Shown here in pieces: positions 1 through 7,288 of a stretch of DNA of 64,000 bases. The notes beneath the pieces are model-generated. The model was not told where the DNA came from. It worked only from the letters and a program-made list of their open reading frames with translations, and made no database searches. The DNA is from JBFWNG01 sp050251195 (GTDB taxonomy: Bacteria; Bdellovibrionota_B; Oligoflexia; Oligoflexales; Oligoflexaceae). A program made the translations under genes and the position numbers. Position 1 is the stretch's first letter; every line of letters begins with the position of its first letter. The stretch covers positions 94,178-158,177 of the forward strand of contig JBFWNG010000010.1 of NCBI GenBank assembly GCA_050251195.1, read 5' to 3'.

Positions 1-31
1 AAAACCGTTTTGATCCTGGAGAAAGACTTAT

Positions 32-415
32 ATGACCACAAGCAAAAGAAAACGCAAAGTGATGTTTCGTCGCAAACGAAACCTAGACCCGAATGTCGAC
101 ATAGATTACAAAAACCCGGATAACCTCCGTCGTTTTATAACAGATCGCGGCAAAATCATCCCAAGAAGAATATCTGGCGCTACAGCAAAGCAACAGCGAC
201 TTATCTGCACAGCAGTAAAAAGAGCTCGTTACCTTGCATTGCTTCCTTTCTCCTTGGCACACCGTTCTGAAAGAAACTTTGCGACAGAGATGTCTCAAAT
301 CGCTTCTTCTTCCATGGGCGTCAACAGAGCAGCCCTTATGAAGAGAGAACAAAGAGCGGGCATGGGACAAGGTGGCAAACCTTACGGCAACAACTCTTCT
401 GACTTTGAGGAATAA
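32..415 (+). CDS. rpsR: Ribosomal protein bS18 with C-terminal extension
   Basis: This is a small-subunit ribosomal protein that binds 16S rRNA next to bS6. The family core lies at about residues 25-80, with the block FITDRGKIIPRRISG, then TAKQQR and a basic helix ending YLALLPF. The usual length is about 75 residues, but this product has 127. The extra 45 residues (about 83-127) are Ser/Met/Gly/Arg-rich and end in an acidic SDFEE. ATG follows a GGAGA motif by 9 nt. It is followed by rpmB after 5 nt, so the two are cotranscribed, and rpsF probably lies just left of the window. The function of the tail is unknown. Confidence 0.95.
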   Translation: MTTSKRKRKVMFRRKRNLDPNVDIDYKNPDNLRRFITDRGKIIPRRISGATAKQQRLICTAVKRARYLALLPFSLAHRSERNFATEMSQIASSSMGVNRAALMKREQRAGMGQGGKPYGNNSSDFEE

Positions 416-420
416 CCACT

Positions 421-651
421 ATGAGCAGAAAATGCGAATTAACAGGTGTTGGACCACAAGTTGGTCACAGAGTTTCTCACTCCAACATCAAGTCTAAGCA
501 CCGGTTCTTACCAAACCTCAAGAAGAGACGTTTCTGGTCAGAAGGTCTTAAGCGTTTTGTGACTCTTAAAGTCAGCGTCGCGAGTATCCGCACGATCGAC
601 AAAATCGGACTAGACAATTTTGCAAAAAAACAAGGTGTTAAATTAAAATAA
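421..651 (+). CDS. rpmB: Ribosomal protein bL28
   Basis: This is large-subunit protein bL28, of normal family length (76 residues). The N-terminal block CELTGVGPQVGHRVSHS and the following NIKSKHRFLPNL are the family signature. It contains one N-terminal Cys and none of the four-Cys zinc arrangement seen in some L28 paralogues. It lies 5 nt after rpsR and 12 nt before a 35-codon basic gene, forming a three-gene ribosomal transcript closed by the terminator at 798-830. Confidence 0.95.
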   Translation: MSRKCELTGVGPQVGHRVSHSNIKSKHRFLPNLKKRRFWSEGLKRFVTLKVSVASIRTIDKIGLDNFAKKQGVKLK

Positions 652-663
652 GGGTTTTGCTAT

Positions 664-771
664 ATGGGTCGTGGAGATAACAGAAAATCAATGAAAATGC
701 GCCGACGCAAGGCTTGGAGAAAACTCAAAGCTAGAGTGCGAGCTAAAATCGAAGGCGGCAAAAAGAAATAA
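664..771 (+). CDS. 35-residue basic protein, probable ribosome-associated peptide (bTHX/COX24-like)
   Basis: This open frame of 35 codons starts MGRGDNRKSMKMRRRKAW and ends EGGKKK; about half the residues are Arg or Lys. The start MGRGD resembles bTHX (MGKGD), and the KMRRRK stretch resembles the AURKAIP1/COX24 (mS38-like) peptides; which family fits best cannot be settled by eye. It starts 12 nt after rpmB, has a weak AAGGG upstream, and is followed within 30 nt by an intrinsic terminator. Position and composition both point to a small ribosomal or ribosome-bound protein. It is short enough to be missed by many gene finders. Confidence 0.8.
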   Translation: MGRGDNRKSMKMRRRKAWRKLKARVRAKIEGGKKK

Positions 772-797
772 GTCTTCTCTGAATAGAGAATTCACAA

Positions 798-830
798 ACG
801 CATCGTTCCAAAAGCACGATGCGTTTTTTC
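798..830 (+). terminator. Intrinsic terminator of rpsR-rpmB-small basic gene
   Basis: A perfect 9-bp stem ACGCATCGT / ACGATGCGT (798-806 with 816-824) encloses a 9-nt loop and runs directly into TTTTTC. It closes the ribosomal transcript. Confidence 0.9.
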
Positions 831-1057
831 TTATCATTCGCAGAAATCTGACGCGTTATCCCATTTGGAGAGTAGCGCTTCAGTAATTTTTCGGTAATAA
901 CGCAAAATTCCATCCCAAGGATCCCACAGTCCGTCGATTAACTTCTCATAATGACAGGTATATCCTTGCGCCCAAAATAATCAGAAAAAGAATTACATTT
1001 TTTCCTTCAATATACCGATAGTTAGAGTTGAATTAATTTATCATTTAGAGGATTGCC

Positions 1058-2140
1058 ATGCGCCATTCGGTTGCCATTTGGCTTAGTGTCTTGCAAGGGC
1101 TTATGTTCTGCGCACTTCCAAACTCGCTATCGGCGCAGACTTTTGACTACGGGTTGGAAGTTCAAGGGGGCGATGTCTTGCTGAAGAGCGAAAAATCCAC
1201 CGAAATCGACAAGGACGGCACAGCTTCTGCCGCCTCCGTGATCGCACGCAGACCGGCATGGAAGGGTTTCTACCATTTCGGTCTCGGAATTCAATCAAGC
1301 AAAGTGAGCGGCGAAGACAAAGCCGCTGGTTTCAAGAAGCAAGATTTCGCAACGCAGCTTGCCTTTGTCGACATGCGTTACATTTATGCGTTACCCGCAC
1401 ATTTTGAGATTGGTCTCGCCCTGCGCAATTTGTACGGCGACGGCGCGAAATATGACGTACAAAGTGTAGACGCTGCGAGCTATGTGCTCGCGATGGCTCC
1501 GATACTCGGTTACACGCGCCAGTATGGTCAATGGACCACGGGTATCAATTTAAGTTACTACGTTGACGTCAACATTCCTGACCGCAACGTTCAAACTCCG
1601 CTTGCCGGAGTGTTTGTCACCTACAAGTTTGAAAAGAAGAAAGAAGAAGAGAAGAAGGCTGCGCCACCGCCGCCGCAGCCTCCGAAGGCAGAGCCGGTTC
1701 CAGAGCCCGCTCCTGCGCCTGAACTTCCGCCTACCCCGGTTCTTGTGAGCTTGGGAAGCAAGCTTGTGAACTTCGATCTCGACAGCTCAAGAATCAAAGA
1801 CGAATCCATGCCGCGAGTAGAGGCTCTAGCAAAAGTACTTGCTCGCATTGGCGCACCTCTTGGCAACATTCATGTAGCGGGACACACCGACAGCCGGGGG
1901 TCTTTGGGCTGGAACGAACAACTCTCAAAGGCACGTGCACAAGCGGTTTGTGACGTCTTTATTAAGGCGGGAGTCCCAGCAACGCAGTTGACGTGCCAAG
2001 GCTATGCTTATCACGAGCACTTACCGCAATTTGGTCCGAAGGCGCCAGAACAAAGACGGGTAGAGTTGCGATTTAAAGATATCAGCGAGGAATACGCTAA
2101 GGAACTCAAACAAATTTTAGAAGAATCGTTGAAACAATAA
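1058..2140 (+). CDS. OmpA-family outer-membrane protein
   Basis: This 360-residue product has a signal peptide (1-26, ending LSAQ) and a predicted eight-strand barrel at about 27-195. A charged and proline-rich linker follows (KKKEEEKKAAPPPPQPP and onward, about 196-230). The C-terminal OmpA/MotB peptidoglycan-binding domain spans about 231-345 and carries VNFDLDSSRI, HVAGHTDSRG, ARAQAV and RRVELRF. It anchors the outer membrane to murein. The start is ATG with AGAGGA 5 nt upstream. The first 286 bases after the preceding gene hold only that gene's terminator and this promoter region. It may be cotranscribed with the lipoprotein that starts 14 nt downstream. Confidence 0.88.
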   Translation: MRHSVAIWLSVLQGLMFCALPNSLSAQTFDYGLEVQGGDVLLKSEKSTEIDKDGTASAASVIARRPAWKGFYHFGLGIQSSKVSGEDKAAGFKKQDFATQLAFVDMRYIYALPAHFEIGLALRNLYGDGAKYDVQSVDAASYVLAMAPILGYTRQYGQWTTGINLSYYVDVNIPDRNVQTPLAGVFVTYKFEKKKEEEKKAAPPPPQPPKAEPVPEPAPAPELPPTPVLVSLGSKLVNFDLDSSRIKDESMPRVEALAKVLARIGAPLGNIHVAGHTDSRGSLGWNEQLSKARAQAVCDVFIKAGVPATQLTCQGYAYHEHLPQFGPKAPEQRRVELRFKDISEEYAKELKQILEESLKQ

Positions 2141-2154
2141 TCTTAGGATTGATT

Positions 2155-3060
2155 ATGAACAACATCGTTAAGACAGTTCTTAAAATGTGGCTGCTTGCAG
2201 GCATCTTTACGCTGTTTGTGGGATGTGACTCAAGTTCTTCAACGCAATGCGTGGATTCGGACAGCGTTGCTCCAAACTGTCGGATGGCCGGCGTCTCATC
2301 GCCGGGCGCAGAAGATTCAGTAAAAGAAGAAGACGAAAAAGAAAGTGACGACTCCAAACCCAAATTGACCGCACCGACCGCCGGGTCCGCAATTCAATTC
2401 TCGCTGATGTCAGCTACAGGAACCACGGTAAACTGGGGTGCCGCGAGCGATGAAGCCACGGCGCAAGCGGATCTGATGTATAAAGTTGTGAGCGCTACCA
2501 ACGCTTCCCAAATCGACACGATTGAAGAAGCTTTAGCAAAGCTGGACTCCGTCATTATCCGAAAGGATTGGACCAAGAATCTCACCAGCATCAAAGTTGA
2601 AGACCTTGTGACAGGCACCGAGTACACATTTGCAGTCATCGTGAAAAACGACGCGGGAAAGATGGCTATCTATATCCCCAAATCAGTTACACCCGCCGAT
2701 TCGGACGCGCCAAGCCCTGGCACGATCAATTTCTCTAATGTCATGTACACGACGATGACCGTCAGCTGGACTCCTGCAAGCGACGATGTTTCCGATCAGT
2801 CCGCACTGAAGTATAAACTTGTTTGTGTCGAAACCGGACAGGCCGACATCAGCACGTTGGCAGGAATAAACGCCCAGTCTGCGCCGGAGCTAAAGGTGGA
2901 TTGGAGTGCCGGAGTAACTACCTTCGACCTCAGTGACCTAAGACGTGGTCCGATCAATTCGCCAGTGTCTTTCACGTGTAACGTCGCCGTTGAAGACGAA
3001 GCTGGCAAACAATCCGCTTACACCGAGGTATCTCAACAGACGCGGGAAGTACCTCGCTGA
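2155..3060 (+). CDS. Lipoprotein with two fibronectin-III-like domains
   Basis: This product of 301 residues has the lipobox LFVGC followed by DSSSS, then an acidic Ser/Lys/Glu linker. Two similar beta-sandwich-like segments follow, each with a T[TM]TV.W..ASD core (TTVNWGAASDEAT and MTVSWTPASDDVS) and spaced about 115 residues, as in fibronectin type III repeats. ATG at 2155 is preferred over an in-frame TTG six bases upstream, because TAGGA is 6 nt before it. It lies 14 nt behind the OmpA-family gene. The family is not recognised beyond the FN3-like fold. A surface or periplasmic adhesive role is plausible. Confidence 0.75.
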   Translation: MNNIVKTVLKMWLLAGIFTLFVGCDSSSSTQCVDSDSVAPNCRMAGVSSPGAEDSVKEEDEKESDDSKPKLTAPTAGSAIQFSLMSATGTTVNWGAASDEATAQADLMYKVVSATNASQIDTIEEALAKLDSVIIRKDWTKNLTSIKVEDLVTGTEYTFAVIVKNDAGKMAIYIPKSVTPADSDAPSPGTINFSNVMYTTMTVSWTPASDDVSDQSALKYKLVCVETGQADISTLAGINAQSAPELKVDWSAGVTTFDLSDLRRGPINSPVSFTCNVAVEDEAGKQSAYTEVSQQTREVPR

Positions 3061-3069
3061 AAGTCAAAT

Positions 3070-3103
3070 GACAAAAAAGGTGAGATCAAATTGACCTCAC
3101 CTT
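3070..3103 (-). terminator. Intrinsic terminator of the 3124-3579 lipoprotein gene
   Basis: Arms AAGGTGAG and CTCACCTT (3077-3084 with 3096-3103) form a stem; read on the minus strand it is followed by TTTTTT. It lies between convergent genes and may also slow plus-strand transcripts. Confidence 0.75.
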
Positions 3104-3123
3104 CAGTCGCATTAAGATTACGA

Positions 3124-3579
3124 TTAAGACCGTTGACCCAGAGTAAACTTCCAGGTTGATTGTAAACCGACGTGCGATATGGTTAGTTCTATAGCGGCAG
3201 CAGGATCTGCAGTACGTGCTTCAAAACTAAAGAGAGCTGAAGCATCGAATCCTTCAAATTGGTAGCAAAAGCATCGCGGCTGCGCTTGTGAAACGCTTAC
3301 GCCCCAATCACCGGCAACCTTCGTTCCGTTTGCATCCGTCGCATTGATAACAAGCTGACCGAAGTTCGAGGCACACAATTGTTTGGCGTTAAGAACCTGA
3401 GTTATAGCCGGATGATCCGGAAAATTCGAATTTACAATTTCGACGCCTTCTACAACATAGCAGCCTTGAACGGCGGAAATTATTTCTTCGTCAGATGCTA
3501 TCTTGCTCACGTTCTTGTCAGACTTGCCAATACTACAGGCTGACATGAGGAATACCAGGGCTAGGATACAACGTTTCAT
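3124..3579 (-). CDS. Small lipoprotein, function unknown
   Basis: This product of 151 residues starts MKRCILALVFLMSACS, giving a lipobox MSAC. The ATG at 3579 has AGGAG 6 nt upstream; an in-frame start eight codons earlier lacks one. The mature part contains four more cysteines (GCYVVEG, LCASN and the pair in PRCFCYQ), so disulfides are likely after export. No family is recognised. A promoter-sized gap separates it from the serine protease gene upstream on the same strand. Confidence 0.7.
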   Translation of the reverse strand: MKRCILALVFLMSACSIGKSDKNVSKIASDEEIISAVQGCYVVEGVEIVNSNFPDHPAITQVLNAKQLCASNFGQLVINATDANGTKVAGDWGVSVSQAQPRCFCYQFEGFDASALFSFEARTADPAAAIELTISHVGLQSTWKFTLGQRS

Positions 3580-3783
3580 TATTAACTCCTTCAGGTTATT
3601 CAATTGGCATTAACAGGGATTGAAGATTGACTTGCCAGTCAGCCAAGTGCAATGGCAATGCCAAGAGGGTAAGGAGAAAAATCCTTTGAAAATATGGGGT
3701 ATGCGTTGGGAAGGTACCTGTATTTTCCTGTGAATATGGCAGTGTTGTCAATTGGGACGACACCGTTTCAGCAAATAAAGCGA

Positions 3784-4599
3784 TCAATTCGCCTTTTCGA
3801 TTTCGCCTTTTATCCATGTCTTATAGGTGGCAGTCGACGCGTACTCGTTTCGACTAGGGGGAACGCACATTGTATTATCGCCGCCATTTACCACACCGAT
3901 CAGCACTGGTTCATCTCCTTCGCGGGCAAAGAGCGGACCGCCGGAATCTCCGAAACATGTACCACCGTCCTCGAATTGCAAACAAATCTGATCGGGATGG
4001 CAACCGGTAACTTGTTGAAACGTCGTCCCAGTGAGATAAAGTTCATCGGTTTCAGGCCGCGTGGCGCCAATCCAGCGTCCCCACCCAATGGCCTCCACTC
4101 TGCTGCCTTTTACAGGAAATGTTGCCGATTCGTTGATGCGAATCGGTTTTTTTGCGCTCGCTCCCGATAGCACGCCAATGGCAATGTCGCCAAGCCCGAC
4201 CCATGTTGAAGGTGTGATAACTTTGACAATACGAAAAGTCTCTTCTCCCGGCTCATTGCGACTCAAGAAAACCTTTCCGATCTTAGCTTCGACGTTTTCA
4301 TACTTCATGATGCCATCGACTCGGAAACAATGTTTTGCCGTCAGAATCAAAGTGGGCGCGATCAAAGCTGCGCCGCAGAATGATTTGTTGTCTTCTTGCA
4401 GCGATACCATCCACGGATAAATCCCGTATTTGGCTGCGGGCTCTCCGTTGACTACCTTAGGCGTTGAAGCATGGGGTGTTTTGCAGCCAGCGAGATGTGT
4501 CAACATTAGTGCCAAACCGATGATAGGCCTCACGTGCAGCTTCATATAGTGCTTCATATTGTTCATGCTCTTCCGCTTTTTCATTACACCTTGCATCAT
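3784..4599 (-). CDS. Trypsin-like serine protease lipoprotein (S1 family)
   Basis: This is a secreted chymotrypsin-fold protease. It has a lipobox LAGC followed by KTPHAS, the new N-terminus motif VVNGEPA, and His in LTAKHC (usually TAAHC). Asp is in GDIAI and Ser in GDSGGP near residue 220, so the triad is complete. Cys pairs flank His and Ser as in trypsins. It is anchored to a membrane by lipid. The start is uncertain: several in-frame ATGs lie within the first 20 codons and no site is decisive. A perfect 7-1-7 palindrome upstream (4650-4664) lies between this gene and the divergent barrel gene. Confidence 0.85.
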   Translation of the reverse strand: MMQGVMKKRKSMNNMKHYMKLHVRPIIGLALMLTHLAGCKTPHASTPKVVNGEPAAKYGIYPWMVSLQEDNKSFCGAALIAPTLILTAKHCFRVDGIMKYENVEAKIGKVFLSRNEPGEETFRIVKVITPSTWVGLGDIAIGVLSGASAKKPIRINESATFPVKGSRVEAIGWGRWIGATRPETDELYLTGTTFQQVTGCHPDQICLQFEDGGTCFGDSGGPLFAREGDEPVLIGVVNGGDNTMCVPPSRNEYASTATYKTWIKGEIEKAN

Positions 4600-4649
4600 T
4601 CGTAGGATTATCCCTACAACCCTATTCGGCTCAAAATATCAAAGCAACC

Positions 4650-4664
4650 AGGCAAATTTTGCCT
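4650..4664. promoter_or_regulatory. Palindrome AGGCAAA-T-TTTGCCT, candidate operator
   Basis: This perfect 7-1-7 inverted repeat is in the 142-bp gap between the divergent protease (starts 4599, minus) and barrel (starts 4742, plus) genes. A second inverted repeat GTAGG-N6-CCTAC is at 4602-4617, directly before the protease start. The position fits a shared operator; the binding protein is unknown. Confidence 0.4.
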
Positions 4665-4741
4665 AAGCCATCTCGGACCTGACTCTCAAACGCCCACGCC
4701 TCCGTCCGATGAGGAGATCATCTCTTCTTAGGACAGCTTAA

Positions 4742-5311
4742 ATGAAAATGTGGCTTTGCGCGTTTCTTACACTCCCACTTCTCTTCATCACGACGCAATT
4801 ATCTGCCGTGCAGCTCACCTCCGCAACGCACTTTGGCTTTGCCGCTGAAACGAGCGGTTATAAAAAATTCGAAAATGCCGGAGGCTCTATGCTCGGATTT
4901 TCGACCGGGGTCATCTTGAACCCAGAGTGGTCCGTCGGATTGCGAACCCAGGCTGACGGCGCCCATCTGCCGGGAAGGGAATTCTACCGACTCTTCTCAA
5001 CTCCAGTCGTGGAGTATCGGGCCACCCGACGCCTCCAAATCTGCGCCGGCGCAGGTTATTTCAAAGAATCAGTAACTATAGGCAAACAAACCGCTTCGGA
5101 AAGCCAGGGCACAGTTGTGCATCTGGGCTGGCGGCGTTCCCTTTATGACACCGAGAGAACACGCTTCTCACTGGGCGGCTTCTACAACGCCTTTTTCGGT
5201 AAGGCGAGGGCGGTCGGAACCAGCGAACAGTATGCCGTGCTCAAGCATAGCTCGCCGCGGACCTCGTCGAGCTCCAGGGGTCTAGAAATCGCTTTACAGA
5301 TTACCCTTTAG
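4742..5311 (+). CDS. Small outer-membrane beta-barrel protein, unknown
   Basis: This 189-residue product has a signal peptide (about 1-22, ending QLSA). The rest is alternating hydrophobic/polar strands rich in Gly, Tyr and Arg, and the C-terminus is EIALQITL, a plausible barrel strand. Length and pattern fit an eight-strand barrel; no specific family is recognised. The start ATG has AGGA 8 nt upstream. It ends 16 nt before rnhA, so the two may share a transcript. Confidence 0.6.
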   Translation: MKMWLCAFLTLPLLFITTQLSAVQLTSATHFGFAAETSGYKKFENAGGSMLGFSTGVILNPEWSVGLRTQADGAHLPGREFYRLFSTPVVEYRATRRLQICAGAGYFKESVTIGKQTASESQGTVVHLGWRRSLYDTERTRFSLGGFYNAFFGKARAVGTSEQYAVLKHSSPRTSSSSRGLEIALQITL

Positions 5312-5327
5312 CATTTAAACCTTTGAT

Positions 5328-5783
5328 ATGAAAAAGGTAACTTTGGTAACTGATGGTGCCTGCTTGGGAAATCCCGGACCTGGGGGATGGGCGGCATTCC
5401 TCCGTTTTGGCAAGCATGAAAAGCTTCTCTCGGGCGGCAATCCGGCGACAACCAACAACCAAATGGAAATGACGGCGGTCATCGAGGGTCTCAAAGCCCT
5501 CAAGGAACAGTGTAAGGTTGAGGTTATTTCCGACAGCCGATACATCATAGACTGCTTCGAGCAGGGCTGGTTTGACAACTGGCAGCGAAACGGCTGGAAG
5601 ACCGCACAAAATAAGCCTGTTAAGAACAAGGAGTTATGGATCGACATGGCGAACCAGCTCGCCCGCCACAAGGTCGATTTCACCTGGGTTAAGGGCCATA
5701 GCGGCCACCCCGAAAACGAGATGGTGGATCAGGAAGCCAACCGAAAGGCGCGGGAATTTCAGGAAGTTGATGCTCCGACTTGA
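5328..5783 (+). CDS. rnhA: Ribonuclease HI
   Basis: This enzyme cleaves RNA in RNA-DNA hybrids (R-loops, Okazaki primers). The length of 151 is typical. Catalytic acids are visible: Asp9 (LVTDGACLGNPG), Glu47 (NNQMEMTAV), Asp69 (ISDSRY) and Asp134 (EMVDQEAN), with His124 in WVKGHSGH. The basic protrusion WFDNWQRNGWKT is present, as in the E. coli type. It starts 16 nt after the barrel-protein gene and has no strong Shine-Dalgarno. Confidence 0.97.
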   Translation: MKKVTLVTDGACLGNPGPGGWAAFLRFGKHEKLLSGGNPATTNNQMEMTAVIEGLKALKEQCKVEVISDSRYIIDCFEQGWFDNWQRNGWKTAQNKPVKNKELWIDMANQLARHKVDFTWVKGHSGHPENEMVDQEANRKAREFQEVDAPT

Positions 5784-5847
5784 CTTATTGCCCAGTCCTT
5801 GTTAATTGCTTACATTCGCGATTTTTACCAGTGAGAAAGGAACTCAG

Positions 5848-6243
5848 GTGGCTCAACATAAATCAGCAAAGAAACGAATTCGCACAAACGAGCGAAAACG
5901 CGCAAGAAACAGAACCTATATCTCATCGCTCCGTACAGCTATTAAAAAATTCAGAACTGCTGCAACAACAGGCGCTTCTACAGAGTCCGTAAACAAGTTG
6001 TTTATCGATGCACAATCACTTCTCGGTAAAGCAGCTTCTAAGGGCATCTTGCACAAGAACAACATTGCGAGAAAAGTTAGCCGTCTTTCCAAAGTTCTCA
6101 AGACTGCCGGCAGCACACCAGCTCCTGCAACCACAAAAGCAGCAGCTCCTAAAAAGACGACGAAAGCAGCGGCTCCTAAAGCTAAGACCGCAACTGCTGC
6201 TAAGAAAAAAGCCCCCGCTAAGAAAACAACTTCCAAGAAATAA
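5848..6243 (+). CDS. rpsT: Ribosomal protein bS20 with Lys/Ala-rich tail
   Basis: The family core VAQHKSAKKRIRTNERKRARN begins at a GTG codon (5848) with AAAGGA 6 nt upstream; the expected family start is MANHKSAKKR. Core bS20 occupies about residues 1-88. The last 43 residues are a low-complexity tail of Ala, Lys, Thr and Pro with repeated KAAAPKK units, like eukaryotic histone H1 or bacterial Hc1 tails. bS20 is normally about 87 residues, so the 131-residue product is clearly extended. A hairpin with arms ACAGCCC/GGGCTGT follows at 6278-6295, without a T-tract. Confidence 0.93.
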   Translation: MAQHKSAKKRIRTNERKRARNRTYISSLRTAIKKFRTAATTGASTESVNKLFIDAQSLLGKAASKGILHKNNIARKVSRLSKVLKTAGSTPAPATTKAAAPKKTTKAAAPKAKTATAAKKKAPAKKTTSKK

Positions 6244-6381
6244 TTATGACGACGCGCTTTTTGCGTGGAAATCCCCTACAGCCCCTCGGGGCTGTGGGCA
6301 CCGTCATGCTGAGCGACTCAAATCATCTCGCTTTGAACGCGGCACCTTCGCTTCGATCCAATCTGCCGAACAATACCTTCA

Positions 6382-6436
6382 GCGTTTCCTTTATTCCGCG
6401 CTTCCGCGTTCAATTAAAACGCTGAAGTTTGGAAAA
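6382..6436. repeat. Dispersed TTCCGCG-rich repeat, copy 1
   Basis: The first 36 bases (6382-6417) match copy 3 at 37683-37718 with one mismatch. The match resumes with AACGCTGARGTTTGG, but this copy lacks about 11 bases holding the right arm of the palindrome seen in copy 3. The surrounding 244-bp gap between rpsT and mazG has no gene. Confidence 0.85.
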
Positions 6437-6487
6437 CGCTGAAAGGCGATTTGTTGGGCACATTGGCCGCGTTTCTCACCATATAGT

Positions 6488-7288
6488 TTACTTCCCTTTT
6501 TTCACGGCATTCCATAGATCCTCTTTCTCAGAACGAGAGAGGTCCGCAAAGAGCTTGTTCTTCTTACCTGCAGCTTCCTGCATCTTTTCGAAACGTCGGA
6601 TAAACTTCTGATTCGCGGCAAGGAAGGAGGTTTCGGGGTCGATGTCTAGATGACGGCAGAGTTGAACAAGAGTAAAGAAGACGTCGCCGAGTTCGTCGGC
6701 TAAGAGTTCTTTGGATCGTTCCTTTTTCTTCATTTCGACGGTGAGCTCGTCAACTTCGCTGCGGAAATGGTTAAAAACCTCGTTCGAGTCCTTCCAATCA
6801 AAATCTACCTTCGAAGAGAACTTACCGATCATTGCGGCTTGCAAGGAAGCGGGAAAACCTTTGACGGAATTTTGGACGGACGACGCTGCGCCTTTGTTTT
6901 CGACCGCTTTGATCTCTTCCCACTGTCTCTTAACGTCGGTCGGAGTTTTGATAGCATCGTTACTCTCGGCGAAAACGTGGGGATGGCGACGGACCATTTT
7001 ATCGTTGATGTTTTGGATGACGTCGGTGACGGAAAACTTGTTATTATCGGCTCCGATTTGGGCATTCAAAACAACTTGGAGGAGAACGTCGCCGAGTTCG
7101 TCTACGATCTCCGCCGTCTCGCCGTTACCCATAGCGATGGCGGCTTCGTAGGCTTCCTCGATCATATATTTTCGCAACGTCTCGTGCGATTGTTTGAGAT
7201 CCCAGGGACAACCGGTTTTTGGATGGCGCAAAGCGGCGATGGTTGCGACAAATTCGTCGAAAGCGCGGGAAGGTTTCTCTTCTTTCAC
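6488..7288 (-). CDS. mazG: Nucleoside triphosphate pyrophosphohydrolase MazG
   Basis: This enzyme hydrolyses (d)NTPs to monophosphate and PPi, and is known for house-cleaning and for lowering ppGpp. The 266-residue product has tandem MazG domains. The N-terminal one contains GCPWDLKQSH, the metal-binding MIEEAYE and ELGDVLLQVV; the C-terminal one carries ADELGDVFFTLVQL. The start is GTG at 7288, with AAGGAG 5 nt upstream. It overlaps the gpmI stop codon by GTGA, which indicates translational coupling. Confidence 0.95.
   Translation of the reverse strand: MKEEKPSRAFDEFVATIAALRHPKTGCPWDLKQSHETLRKYMIEEAYEAAIAMGNGETAEIVDELGDVLLQVVLNAQIGADNNKFSVTDVIQNINDKMVRRHPHVFAESNDAIKTPTDVKRQWEEIKAVENKGAASSVQNSVKGFPASLQAAMIGKFSSKVDFDWKDSNEVFNHFRSEVDELTVEMKKKERSKELLADELGDVFFTLVQLCRHLDIDPETSFLAANQKFIRRFEKMQEAAGKKNKLFADLSRSEKEDLWNAVKKGK

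Noticed and set aside
3596..3817. A 73-codon minus-strand frame between the small lipoprotein and protease genes
   Set aside because: It overlaps the protease stop, has no ribosome site, and its composition lacks domain features.
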